Shown: positions 8,160 through 16,467 of the stretch, one piece after another | How the letters are laid out: each line of letters begins with the position of its first letter | Numbering within the stretch: position 1 is the first letter of the stretch | Origin: CAZDKK01 sp964603725 | GTDB lineage: Bacteria > Eisenbacteria > RBG-16-71-46 > CAIMUX01 > WJJG01 | Assembly (NCBI GenBank): GCA_964603725.1 | Contig: CAZRWW010000014.1 | Span: 19,162-83,161 of the forward strand | Length of the DNA: 64,000 nucleotides | Direction of reading: 5' to 3' | Notes under the pieces: generated by a model | Told to the model about the DNA's origin: nothing | Databases searched by the model: none | What the model saw: the letters and a program-made list of their open reading frames with translations, nothing else | Position numbers and translations under genes: made by a program

Positions 8160-9233
8160 ATGGTGGACGCGCCCTACGCGAGATTGGCCCAGCATCTCGA
8201 CCGCCTTCCCGGCGGATTCGCGCCCAGCGAAACGGGCGCCGAGCTGCGTCTGCTGGCGCAGCTGTTCACTCCTGAAGAAGCCGAACTGGCGGTTCATCTG
8301 ACGCTGGGTCGTGAGGATACCGCGACCATCGCCGCCAGAGCGGGTCTGCCGCTCGCGCGCGCGACCCTCCTGCTCGAGAGCATGTCCGCCAAGGGGCTGA
8401 TTCTGTCGTCCGCGACCGCCGACGGTGCGCTGGCCTTCCAGGCTGCGCCGTTCATCGTTGGGATCTACGAGTTCCAGGTCAATCACCTGACACCCGACTT
8501 CTTGGAGGTTCTGCACGAGTACTGGCGGACGATGAAACGCCGGCCGCCGGTGCGGACGATCCCGCAGATGCGGACCATTCCCGTGGCCAAGAGCCTCACA
8601 ACTCATGTCGAGGCGCTGCCCTACGAGCAAGCTTGGGAACTGACCCGGGAACACGCCAAGCTCGCGGTCGCGCCGTGTATCTGCCGCCGCCACGCCAAGC
8701 TGCTGGGCAAGGGTTGCGACGCGCCAGAAGAGAGCTGCCTCGTCTTCGGCGACTGGGCTGATTACTACGTGCGCACCGGTCGAGCTCGCGCCATCGACCG
8801 CGCCGAGCTCGAGGCCATCCTGACCCGTGCCGAAGCGGAAGCCCTGGTGCTCCAGCCGAACAACGCGCGGAGCATTGTGTTCATCTGCTGCTGCTGCGGA
8901 TGCTGCTGTGGCGTTCTGGGCGCGCTCAAGCGACATCCTCATCCGGCCGCTGTCGCGGCGAGCTCTTTCATCGCGGCGTTCGACGCCGGCCAATGTCAGG
9001 CATGCATGATCTGCCTGGATCGCTGTCAGATGGAGGCCCTCGTCGCAGAGGGCGAAGGTGTGACGTTCAATGCCGCTCGCTGTATCGGGTGCGGGCTCTG
9101 TGTGACGACATGCACGAGCGGCGCCCTGACTCTGGTGCGCAAACCCGAGAGTGAGACAAGCCCGATTCCGGCCGACATCGACGCCACCTGGCGGGAGATC
9201 GCCCGCGCTCAGGCCGGTGAGGGGAGGCCGTGA
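8160..9233 (+). CDS. Cys-rich 4Fe-4S protein with N-terminal winged-helix-like domain
   Basis: ATG 8160 is chosen because GGGAGG ends five bases upstream; TTG 8130 is an unlikely alternative. The 357-residue protein has an N-terminal helical/winged-helix-like domain (LTLGREDTATIAARAGL, LLLESMSAKGLI), a CICRRHAKLLGKGC motif and a run of seven cysteines in eight residues (CCCCGCCC). The C-terminal dicluster is CQACMICLDRCQMEAL and CIGCGLCVTTCTSGAL. Proteins of this layout occur in anaerobes next to redox enzymes; their role is not established. Here the gene stands alone. Confidence 0.8.
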   Translation: MVDAPYARLAQHLDRLPGGFAPSETGAELRLLAQLFTPEEAELAVHLTLGREDTATIAARAGLPLARATLLLESMSAKGLILSSATADGALAFQAAPFIVGIYEFQVNHLTPDFLEVLHEYWRTMKRRPPVRTIPQMRTIPVAKSLTTHVEALPYEQAWELTREHAKLAVAPCICRRHAKLLGKGCDAPEESCLVFGDWADYYVRTGRARAIDRAELEAILTRAEAEALVLQPNNARSIVFICCCCGCCCGVLGALKRHPHPAAVAASSFIAAFDAGQCQACMICLDRCQMEALVAEGEGVTFNAARCIGCGLCVTTCTSGALTLVRKPESETSPIPADIDATWREIARAQAGEGRP

Positions 9234-9583
9234 GCGAGTGCAGAGCGCTGGATGGATTGCCGGGCCCGTGTATCGGGCGATGCCCTCGGAGTCCCCGTTG
9301 AGCTCGGATCCCGGGCGGCTGGAGCCCGGCCGGTCGGCCGTGGGTCGCAACGAAGTGTGAAGGGCGCAAGGCTATCTGCGTCTCCCAACCGGCCCACCCC
9401 CTGCGGATTTCCCGGCTGGCCGAAGCTGATGATCCTGGCGGTTGTGGATGCCGAGCTCCACCTGGCGATTCATCCCGTTCTGGTGTAGACGCCCGCGATC
9501 GTGATCAGCCGCTTTCATGACTGCGGAAATCGACCATGGGCTCAGGACGATGTCTATGAATCACACGCATCTGCAGCCCCCTG
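9234..9583. other. Spacer without recognised gene
   Basis: About 350 bases between the 4Fe-4S gene and the decayed HD-regulator gene. No credible open frame, RNA gene or repeat was recognised; a weak GC-rich inverted pattern around 9310-9335 is not convincing as a terminator. Confidence 0.4.
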
Positions 9584-10423
9584 CTAGGCTGCCTCGCTCT
9601 CGGTCAGATCCTCGCCCGCCAGAACCGCGATGGGTTCAGCGATTCCGACATTGGCGGCGTAGTTCCTTATCCGGGCGAGCACCGGATAGGTCAACTTCTG
9701 TCCCTTGGGAAGCAGCACGAATCCATTCCTGGTCTTCAAGTCCTCGTCGGCAATCATGTTTGTGTCCAGGTCCTTGACCCCCACTTGCCTGGCCACCGCC
9801 GCGCGTGGTCAGCGCTCATGCACTCCAGCGCGATCAGAACCTGGAGGCCATGCTCCCCCGCTTGGTTCTTTCATTGCCCCAATCGCAGACTCCTGCGTGT
9901 GCCCTTGGGTCAGGAGACGGTCGTACGCCACGGCCGCTCTGAGAACCTTCGCTCCGGGCAGAGCTTCCTCGGGCTTGACCTGGGCGGCATCCTCCCTCGG
10001 GTCAGGCCGCTCGGCGCTCTGCTCCAGGATCATGCGGGCTACCTGCTCCAACCGCGGGATGTTCGCGACCAGGCCGAAGCCGATCAAGGCGTGCGTTCCG
10101 TATAGCTTCTGTTCCTCCTCCGTGAGCGCGTCTCCCGCGCCGGCCCGCTCCACGAGTTCGGGTGGTAGTGTCACGCATCCGATCTGCGACAGCATCGCAG
10201 CTAGTTCCAGCTGCCAGGCATCGGGGAGGTTCAATTCGTTGACGACATGCCTGACATAACGCTTCAGGCGCAGCGCTCGCGAGAAGGCTGTCGGGCTCAC
10301 CAGACTCAGGAGTTCCACCAGCATCTTCACTGCGCCGTGCAGCGTGTGCTCGAACAAAGAACGCTTGAGGACAGTGTGTCTATGCTCTTGCAGCCCCATT
10401 TGAAGCGCTGTGGGACGTAGCAA
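9584..10423 (-). pseudogene. Frameshifted, N-terminally truncated HD-GYP-type response regulator remnant
   Basis: Three reading frames on the minus strand add up to one protein end. The first (10423-9809) carries an HD-like helical region with AAMLSQIGCVTLPPELVERAG and YGTHALIGFGLVANIPRLE. The sequence then continues in another frame as HGLQVLIALECMSA (about 9860-9820), and in a third frame as QVGVKDLDTNMIADEDLKTRNGF (9796-9584). The first shift falls at a C run near 9861-9866. The usual LLHDIG of HD-GYP phosphodiesterases is replaced by MLSQIG, so the catalytic HD pair is gone. No receiver domain precedes it; a stop lies shortly upstream of the first frame. Either a dead gene or two sequence errors. 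Confidence 0.75.
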
Positions 10424-10503
10424 GGCATGGCATGATGATGCCGCTCCGGGCTTCCGAACCCGGATGTCAGATCACGCAGCCCGCGAGCGAAGTTGACCCA
10501 AGA

Positions 10504-11073
10504 TCATCCTTTTGGATTGGCGGCAGGCATCCGGCCAGGCGGTGCCGTCCCCGCGACGAAGACGTTGGCCGAGTCGTCCAGGGCGATCGCGACGGGAGTG
10601 TCTTCCTGACCGGCGGGGTCGTCGTAACGCTGGCGCCAGATTCCCTGCCCGGTGGCGTCGTACTTGAGCGTCAGGAAGTCGAAGCTGCCGGGGCTGCCGC
10701 CGGGGTGCGTCGAGACTCCCACTACGTAGACGTTGTACGCCTCGTCCACTGCGACATCGATGCCATACTCAGTGCCGTGCTCGGTTTCGTGCTCATAACG
10801 CCGTACGCCGATGCCGCACCCAATGTCGGGCCACGTGGACGAGAGGATGCCATCCGAGTTGTACTTGATCGTCCAGAACCCGCCGAGAGACTGGCCGGCC
10901 ACGATCACGTTGCCGGCATGATCAACGACCATCGGTCCAGCGTAGTCGTTGTAGTGGTTGCTGCCGTCGTACTGGCGCACCCAGTCCTGGCCCACATGCC
11001 CCCGCGCGGCGGCCGCCAGCAGGAGCAGAGAACAGAGGGCGAATCCTGCCTGGATCTTCGTGGACCTCGACAT
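10504..11073 (-). CDS. Short secreted SBBP-repeat beta-propeller protein, probably truncated
   Basis: ATG 11073 follows GAGGAGGTG. The 189-residue product has a signal peptide (residues 1 to about 25) and three SBBP-like blades recognised by repeated D-x-x-GN-V-x-V-x-G patterns (DHAGNVIVAGQS, DEAYNVYVVGVS, DDSANVFVAGTA). Proteins of this type are normally 400 residues or more and often end in a sorting domain; this one stops in the third blade (GRMPAANPKG). With the decayed gene immediately downstream, truncation by a deletion or rearrangement near 10500 is likely. Confidence 0.65.
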   Translation of the reverse strand: MSRSTKIQAGFALCSLLLLAAAARGHVGQDWVRQYDGSNHYNDYAGPMVVDHAGNVIVAGQSLGGFWTIKYNSDGILSSTWPDIGCGIGVRRYEHETEHGTEYGIDVAVDEAYNVYVVGVSTHPGGSPGSFDFLTLKYDATGQGIWRQRYDDPAGQEDTPVAIALDDSANVFVAGTAPPGRMPAANPKG

Positions 11074-11732
11074 GTTGGCACCTCCTCGAGTGATGGCGCG
11101 GGGGCGCGAGCGGCCCCTGGTCTCTGGGCTGTGATCGCGAGTGGATGGTAACGGTCGGGCATTACGGGAGAATTGCGCTGGACGGGCGGACAGCACGCGT
11201 GACCCTGGGGAGTTGACGCGGGCGTGTGGGGGCATGGTGGCGACGGGGTGCGGGGGATACGGAGGCAGGCGGCCAGGAAGTAGCTCACCTAGGCGCGGAT
11301 GCACCGGATCTTGCACGCGCTGAAGACCTGATCTGGGCCGGGCACGATCCGCTCCTGACCGTCGGGATGGACGGTTTCTCCCCGCCGGCAGGAGCCCGCC
11401 CGCGTCGCCGCATCCGTTCCAGACCACCGGTGCGCGAGGATATCTCCTTTCCCAAAAACAGGTTAGCCCGTTGGAAGCCTCCCCCACGTGCTCTGGCTCG
11501 CGGGCTTCACCAGTCATCCACGTCAAGGGCCGGAGCGCCAGCAGCACACCGTCGTCGCCGGGGCCATCCGGGGGGTGGGGTGCGTGCTCGACAAAGCGCC
11601 AGACCCAGAATCAAGCGCGGAAGGGTGGAAGGAACGCATTGGCACCGACGATACTCTCTATCGGATGTGGAGCGACCGCCCCTGGGACACGGTGGGGGAG
11701 ACCAAGGACGTCGGTCCCAAGTTCCACGCGCA
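11074..11732. other. About 660-base region without an intact gene
   Basis: Several overlapping short frames are present but none has a ribosome site together with a recognisable fold. The peptide WKERIGTDDTLYRMWSDRPW (about 11627-11686, frame 1) looks natural but is not assignable to a family. The segment probably consists of decayed sequence leading into the HNH-like scrap. Confidence 0.35.
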
Positions 11733-11804
11733 ATGATACATACGTCGGGCGGCGATGAGATGGACAACCTGCAGAGCTTGTGCGCGGACGACCATGATCT
11801 GTGA
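11733..11804 (+). pseudogene. Possible HNH endonuclease C-terminal scrap
   Basis: A 23-residue frame reads HTSGGDEMDNLQSLCADDHDL. This matches the end pattern of HNH nucleases (GGxxxxxNLQxLCxxCH) except that the second Cys is Asp. No upstream part of an HNH domain was found in the same or other frames. It is offered as a remnant only; overlap with the GTG of the next open frame also makes a chance match possible. Confidence 0.3.
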
Positions 11805-11830
11805 ATGACCGTGTCCTGCCCAGGAGGCCG

Positions 11831-12697
11831 ATGGTTCCGTTGAGGCGGAGATTCAAATGGGTCTGGCTGGCCGGGGGCGTGCTCCTGTGGTGCACGGGCG
11901 CGCCCGCGTCGGCAGGCTCCATCCCGCCGGACGACGGTCTATCTCTATATAATGAAAAGCATTACGAGCTGGCTGCGGCTGCGTTCGAGCGACAGGTTCA
12001 GGCTCATCCCGCAGATCCCTGGTGCGCCTATCTTCTGGGGCTCTCCTTGTGGAAGGCGGGGCGCCTGGAAGAGGCTGAGCGGGCGCTGCGGCGAACCCTG
12101 GAGATCGATCCCCGCCACCTGAAGGCCCACCTCAATCTGGGGCGGGTCCTGATCGATGCGGGCCTTCCAGAGCAAGCTATTGCAAATGTAGAAGTTGCAG
12201 TCTCGATCGCGCCGGGCGTGGCGGAAGCGCATCGGATGCTAGGCCGGGCGCACCACTGCCTCGGGCACCAGGAGTCGGCGGCTGCCGCCTACCGCAGGGC
12301 CCTGCAGCTCGATCCGCACGACGCCTGGGCAGAGAACAACCTGGGCGTTCTGCTCCTCGAGCAGGGTCGCCTGGCCGAGGCGAGGCCGCACCTCGAGGCT
12401 GCCGCAGAACTTGCGCCGCGGTGTCAGGTTTTCCAGCGCAACTGGCTTCTGGTGCGGTCACGTGCAGAGTCGACCGCGGCGATTGCGCCTTCCTCCTCGA
12501 GTGATGCCCCCGCGTCGCGTGGCTCCCCACCCGCCACGGCTTGCGCCCCGGCCGACCCCACCGAGCGGTCCGCGGCGGCCGGCGCCGAGACGCCCGCGGC
12601 GACCGGCGCGGAGGCGCCGGCCAGCCAACTCGCGCCCGGGACCTTTCGGGTCAAGGTCACGCGCGTCCCGCCCCCGCCCAAGCCCATTGCCCGCTGA
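11831..12697 (+). CDS. Secreted TPR protein, first gene of pseudopilus operon
   Basis: ATG 11831 is preceded by CAGGAGG (11821-11827); a GTG at 11801 in the same frame is less likely. The 288-residue product has a basic N-terminus and a signal/anchor segment (VWLAGGVLLWCTGAPASA). Four to five TPR units follow (CAYLLGLSLWKAGRLEEAE, AHLNLGRVLIDAGLPEQAI, AWAENNLGVLLLEQGRLAEA), then a Pro/Ala/Ser-rich tail. It leads the secretion gene set, so a pilotin- or PilF-like assembly role is possible, but the sequence shows only TPRs. Gap to the pseudopilin is 156 bases. Confidence 0.75.
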   Translation: MVPLRRRFKWVWLAGGVLLWCTGAPASAGSIPPDDGLSLYNEKHYELAAAAFERQVQAHPADPWCAYLLGLSLWKAGRLEEAERALRRTLEIDPRHLKAHLNLGRVLIDAGLPEQAIANVEVAVSIAPGVAEAHRMLGRAHHCLGHQESAAAAYRRALQLDPHDAWAENNLGVLLLEQGRLAEARPHLEAAAELAPRCQVFQRNWLLVRSRAESTAAIAPSSSSDAPASRGSPPATACAPADPTERSAAAGAETPAATGAEAPASQLAPGTFRVKVTRVPPPPKPIAR

Positions 12698-12853
12698 CGA
12701 TTGCACCGGGAGGCCCGAATCAGCCTCTGAGTTGGGGGGTAAAGAAATCGAACGCGGGAGCCGATGCACTACCCAGAAACCTACAGCGCACGGAAACGAC
12801 CGGCGGGCCATCATCCGACACAGCGCGCCTGTCACCGAGCCACGAGGAGGAGT

Positions 12854-13456
12854 ATGTCCATGCGTTCCATCGATCGTGCACAAGCAGGTTTCACGATGAT
12901 CGAAATCCTGGCGGTGCTGGGCATTATCGCCGTCCTCGCCGCTGTGATGGCGCCGTCAATCGTGAAACACATCACCGACTCGAAGGAAGTGCGTGCCCAG
13001 CACGAGACTGAGGCCATTGCCACGGCCATGGCAGACTTCTACAAGGACTGCGGGCATTGGCCCACGCACAACGACGCCGACCACCGGGCCTCAGACCAGG
13101 AAGTGCGTCTACTGTGGACCAGTGACGGTCAAACCCCGGCGCAGGTGGCGGGCGCTGGATGGACCGATCTGAATCCGCGCGACACATTCGAGAACCAGCT
13201 GATCAACAATACCCCCAACGGCGCCGGCGCCAACGCCTACACGACCACGGGGGAGAACCGGTGGGACGGTCCGTACACGCTCCGGTTCAAGCCGGATCCG
13301 TGGGGCAACCGGTACTTGTGCAATGTGCGCGCATTCCACACGGGTCAGACCGGACCCGTCTGGGTGATCAGCGCGGGTCCGAACGGGCAGATCGACAGCC
13401 GGGTGATCGATCTGACATTGAGCGGGGACGACATCGGCTATCTGCTCAGACGCTAG
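12854..13456 (+). CDS. GspG-like pseudopilin
   Basis: ATG 12854 follows GAGGAGG. The 200-residue protein has the class III signal QAG/FTMIEILAVLGIIAVLAAVMAP with Gly before Phe and Glu at +5, the standard prepilin peptidase site and helix. A GspG-like globular domain follows (FYKDCGHWPTH, WDGPYTLRFKPDPWGNRYLCNV, WVISAGPNGQIDS). It would be the major or a minor subunit of the pseudopilus powered by the GspE/F pair downstream. It carries one GspG module, unlike the second pseudopilin gene at 16468. Confidence 0.9.
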   Translation: MSMRSIDRAQAGFTMIEILAVLGIIAVLAAVMAPSIVKHITDSKEVRAQHETEAIATAMADFYKDCGHWPTHNDADHRASDQEVRLLWTSDGQTPAQVAGAGWTDLNPRDTFENQLINNTPNGAGANAYTTTGENRWDGPYTLRFKPDPWGNRYLCNVRAFHTGQTGPVWVISAGPNGQIDSRVIDLTLSGDDIGYLLRR

Positions 13457-13528
13457 CCCGTCGCTGGACCGTCAAAGCCAGGTCACCGTTCAACCACCGG
13501 CATGCTGTGTCGGTGAAGGGCGCGCGCC

Positions 13529-15256
13529 ATGACGCAATCCGCAGATGGCAAGCCAAGATCGTCCATGCTGGGCCAGCGCCTGATCGCGCGCGGCGCGATC
13601 ACCCCTGATCAACTCGAGCTGGCTCTGCGTGAACGCGAGCGACTCGGCCTGCACCTTGGCGAGGTGCTGGTCACGCTGGGCTTCACGACCGAAGAGGAAC
13701 TCTCCACCGTCCTGGCCGAACAGGCCGGGGTCGAGGAGATCGATCTGGCCGATCTGGCCATCGCCCCTGAGGTGCTGGGGCTGCTCGACGAAGCCTTCTG
13801 CCGCCGGCGCAAGCTCATGCCGATCGCGGCTGATCAGCGGCGCATCAAAGTGGCCATGGTCAATACGTTCGATGTCCTGGCCGTGGACGAGGTGGGACGC
13901 CTGACACGGCGATCAGTCGACGTGGTGGCCGCTCCCGAACCCGCCCTGCTGCGCGCTCTCGACCGGGTCTTCAAGGGGGATCAGGGCGAGAATACCGAAG
14001 CGCTGATCACGGATGCCAGGCAGTCGGTCTCCGGCGAGGCCGGTCGCGCGGTCGACACGCAAGCGGTGGTTCGTCTGATGGACGGGGTCTTTACCGAAGC
14101 CGTGCGCAAGGGCGCGACCGACCTGCACATCGAGCCCGAGGAACGAGTTGTACGCTGCCGCTATCGTGTGGACGGGATGCTGATCCAGGGGGCGACATTG
14201 CCCAAGCCGCTCCAGTCCGCGGTCGGGGCCCGCGTAAAGGTCATGGCGGGGCTGGACATCTCCGAGACGCGCCGGCCGCAGGACGGGAAGATCGTGACGC
14301 GCATCGATAGCCGGCAGGTCAACATGCGCGTATCGACCATGCCGACCGTGCACGGGGAGAGCATCGTCATCCGCATCCTAGATCGTTCGCGGCTGGCCAA
14401 GGGACTGGCCGATCTGGGCTTCCCAGCCACCAACCTCGCCGCACTCGTCGAGGCGATCCGCCGACCGTCAGGGATCATCCTGGTCACCGGCCCGACCGGG
14501 TCCGGCAAGACGACGACGCTCTACTCCGCCTTGAGTGAGATCAACGGCCTCGAGCGCAAGATCGTGACGCTCGAGGACCCGATCGAGTACGAGCTGCCGA
14601 TCATCCGTCAGTCGCAGGTCAACCCGCGGGCGGGCCTGACCTTTCGCGTCGGCCTGCGGGCGCTGCTGCGGCAGGACCCCGACGTGATCCTGGTGGGCGA
14701 AATGCGCGACCAGGAGACCGCCGAAGTCGCCTTCCGCGCGGCCATGACCGGCCATCTCGTGCTGAGCACCTTGCACACGAACTCGGCCGCTGGCGCGGTG
14801 CCGCGCCTCCTGGACATTGGCGTCGAGCCCTATCTGGTCAGCAGCTGCCTCTCAGCGGTGGTGGCGCAACGGCTCCTGCGCCGGCTGTGCCCGCATTGCC
14901 GCGTGCCGGATAAGGCGCCCGACCCGGAACACCTGCGCAGCTTTCACATCCCATCAGATGGCAATCACACGATCTATCGTCCCAGAGGCTGCGAGAAGTG
15001 CAACAACACCGGCTATCGCGGCAGACGGGCGATCACGGAAGTCCTTACCGTCTCTTCCACCGTCGTCGCGCTGATCAATCAACGGGCGGATGCGGCTGCT
15101 ATCCAGGCGGCCGCCTGCCAAGAAGGAATGGTCCTGATGCGAGAGGATGCCCGCAATCAGGTCTTGAGCGGCGAGACGTCGCTCGACGAAGCGCTGCGCC
15201 AGACCTGGGGTGGGGAGGCGGAGCCCGTGCCCGAAATCGCTGAGGAAGCGGCCTGA
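13529..15256 (+). CDS. gspE: GspE/PilB-type secretion/pilus assembly ATPase
   Basis: This 575-residue cytoplasmic ATPase has an N-terminal MshEN/GspE-N domain (about residues 10-130), a catalytic core with Walker A GPTGSGKT (residues 321-328), Asp box (VTLEDPIEYEL), Walker B-like DPDVILVGEMRDQETAE and His box (GHLVLSTLHTNSA). A four-Cys zinc site is formed by C454/C457 and C488/C491. It drives pseudopilus extension. The following gspF-like gene starts in the overlapping TGATG at 15256, so translation is coupled. Confidence 0.95.
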   Translation: MTQSADGKPRSSMLGQRLIARGAITPDQLELALRERERLGLHLGEVLVTLGFTTEEELSTVLAEQAGVEEIDLADLAIAPEVLGLLDEAFCRRRKLMPIAADQRRIKVAMVNTFDVLAVDEVGRLTRRSVDVVAAPEPALLRALDRVFKGDQGENTEALITDARQSVSGEAGRAVDTQAVVRLMDGVFTEAVRKGATDLHIEPEERVVRCRYRVDGMLIQGATLPKPLQSAVGARVKVMAGLDISETRRPQDGKIVTRIDSRQVNMRVSTMPTVHGESIVIRILDRSRLAKGLADLGFPATNLAALVEAIRRPSGIILVTGPTGSGKTTTLYSALSEINGLERKIVTLEDPIEYELPIIRQSQVNPRAGLTFRVGLRALLRQDPDVILVGEMRDQETAEVAFRAAMTGHLVLSTLHTNSAAGAVPRLLDIGVEPYLVSSCLSAVVAQRLLRRLCPHCRVPDKAPDPEHLRSFHIPSDGNHTIYRPRGCEKCNNTGYRGRRAITEVLTVSSTVVALINQRADAAAIQAAACQEGMVLMREDARNQVLSGETSLDEALRQTWGGEAEPVPEIAEEAA

Positions 15257-16458
15257 TGCAGGTCTTCATCTACAAAGCCGTGACCCCCGAAGGCACGGTG
15301 GTGCAGGGAGAGATCGCCGGGGAGGGGCAGCCTGGGATCCACGCGACCCTGGCGGAGCGGCGGCTGACGCTGGTCGATCTCCGCCAGCACCGGACCCGGA
15401 TTCGCTGGCTCGCCCGCGGCGGCGGCGACGGCGGCAATCTGATCGAGTTCTCTCGCAGCCTGGCCAGCCTGCTCACGGCCGGCATACCGCTGATTGTCAT
15501 TCTGGAAGATCTCGAGGAGCAGACGGACAACAAGGACTGGCAGCGGTTGCTGCGCGACCTGCACCTGCGGGTCTCCGGCGGCAGCACGCTGCACGAGGCC
15601 TTCGCCGCCCACCCCCGGGTCTTCTCCGCGATGTACTGCAGTCTGGTCGAGGCCGGCGAGGTCAGCGGTCAGCTCCCCGAGACCTTCGTGGCCCTCACCC
15701 GCCATCTGGAATGGTCTCGGAACCTGCGCGATGAGCTGCGCCATGCGGTCACCTACCCGCTGGTGGTCCTGAGCGCCGTCGCGGTGCTGATCGGCATCCT
15801 GACATTCTTCGTCTTTCCTCGACTAGGCGAGGTGCTCTACGCCCTGGGACTCGACCTGCCGCTGCCGACGCGGGTCATCCTGGCCATCGGAGGATTTGCG
15901 CAGCGCTACTGGCCGGTCGCCGTGGCGACCCCAGTCGTGCTGGCGCTCGCCTTCAACCACCTTCGCCGGCGGCCTCGCGGGCGACGGGCGCTCGACCTGT
16001 TCAAGCTGAACGCGCCGGTCGTGGGACGGCTCTTCCAGATGGTCGTCTACTCCCGTCTGGCAGGCACCCTCGCGACCCTGCTCAGCGCGGGCATTCAACT
16101 CAATCGCGCCTTGACGCTGGTTCGCGGCGTCGTCGGCAACTCGGTTGTGGCGACCGCCATCGCCCACGTCGAGGAGCGGATCGAGTCGGGCGACACGCTG
16201 GCCGAGGCGTTTGCCCGGGCGCATGCCTTTCCGAAGATCCTGATCCGCATGACGCGCGTCGGCGAGGGTTCCGGCGACGTTCCCGGCATGCTCCAGCGAT
16301 GCGCCGAGCACTACGATCGGCTGATCCCGGTGGCCATCCGCAAGCTCCTGTCGGCGTTCGGGCCGGCCATGGTCGTCTTCCTGGCTCTGACCGTGGGCGT
16401 GGCGGCCTTCTCGATCTTCCTGCCCTTGCTTCACATCGGGGCCGCCCTGCAGCAGTGA
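15256..16458 (+). CDS. gspF: GspF/PilC-type inner-membrane platform protein
   Basis: The 400-residue protein has the tandem T2SSF layout: a short N-terminal part (FIYKAVTPEGTVVQGEI), a first cytoplasmic four-helix domain (LIEFSRSLASLLTAGIPL), membrane segments near residues 165-190 and 213-235, a second cytoplasmic domain (MVVYSRLAGTLATLLSAGIQL) and a C-terminal membrane segment. It anchors the ATPase and guides pseudopilin insertion. The start overlaps the stop of gspE; the next pseudopilin begins 10 bases downstream. Confidence 0.94.
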   Translation: MQVFIYKAVTPEGTVVQGEIAGEGQPGIHATLAERRLTLVDLRQHRTRIRWLARGGGDGGNLIEFSRSLASLLTAGIPLIVILEDLEEQTDNKDWQRLLRDLHLRVSGGSTLHEAFAAHPRVFSAMYCSLVEAGEVSGQLPETFVALTRHLEWSRNLRDELRHAVTYPLVVLSAVAVLIGILTFFVFPRLGEVLYALGLDLPLPTRVILAIGGFAQRYWPVAVATPVVLALAFNHLRRRPRGRRALDLFKLNAPVVGRLFQMVVYSRLAGTLATLLSAGIQLNRALTLVRGVVGNSVVATAIAHVEERIESGDTLAEAFARAHAFPKILIRMTRVGEGSGDVPGMLQRCAEHYDRLIPVAIRKLLSAFGPAMVVFLALTVGVAAFSIFLPLLHIGAALQQ

Positions 16459-16467
16459 GGTGTACGG

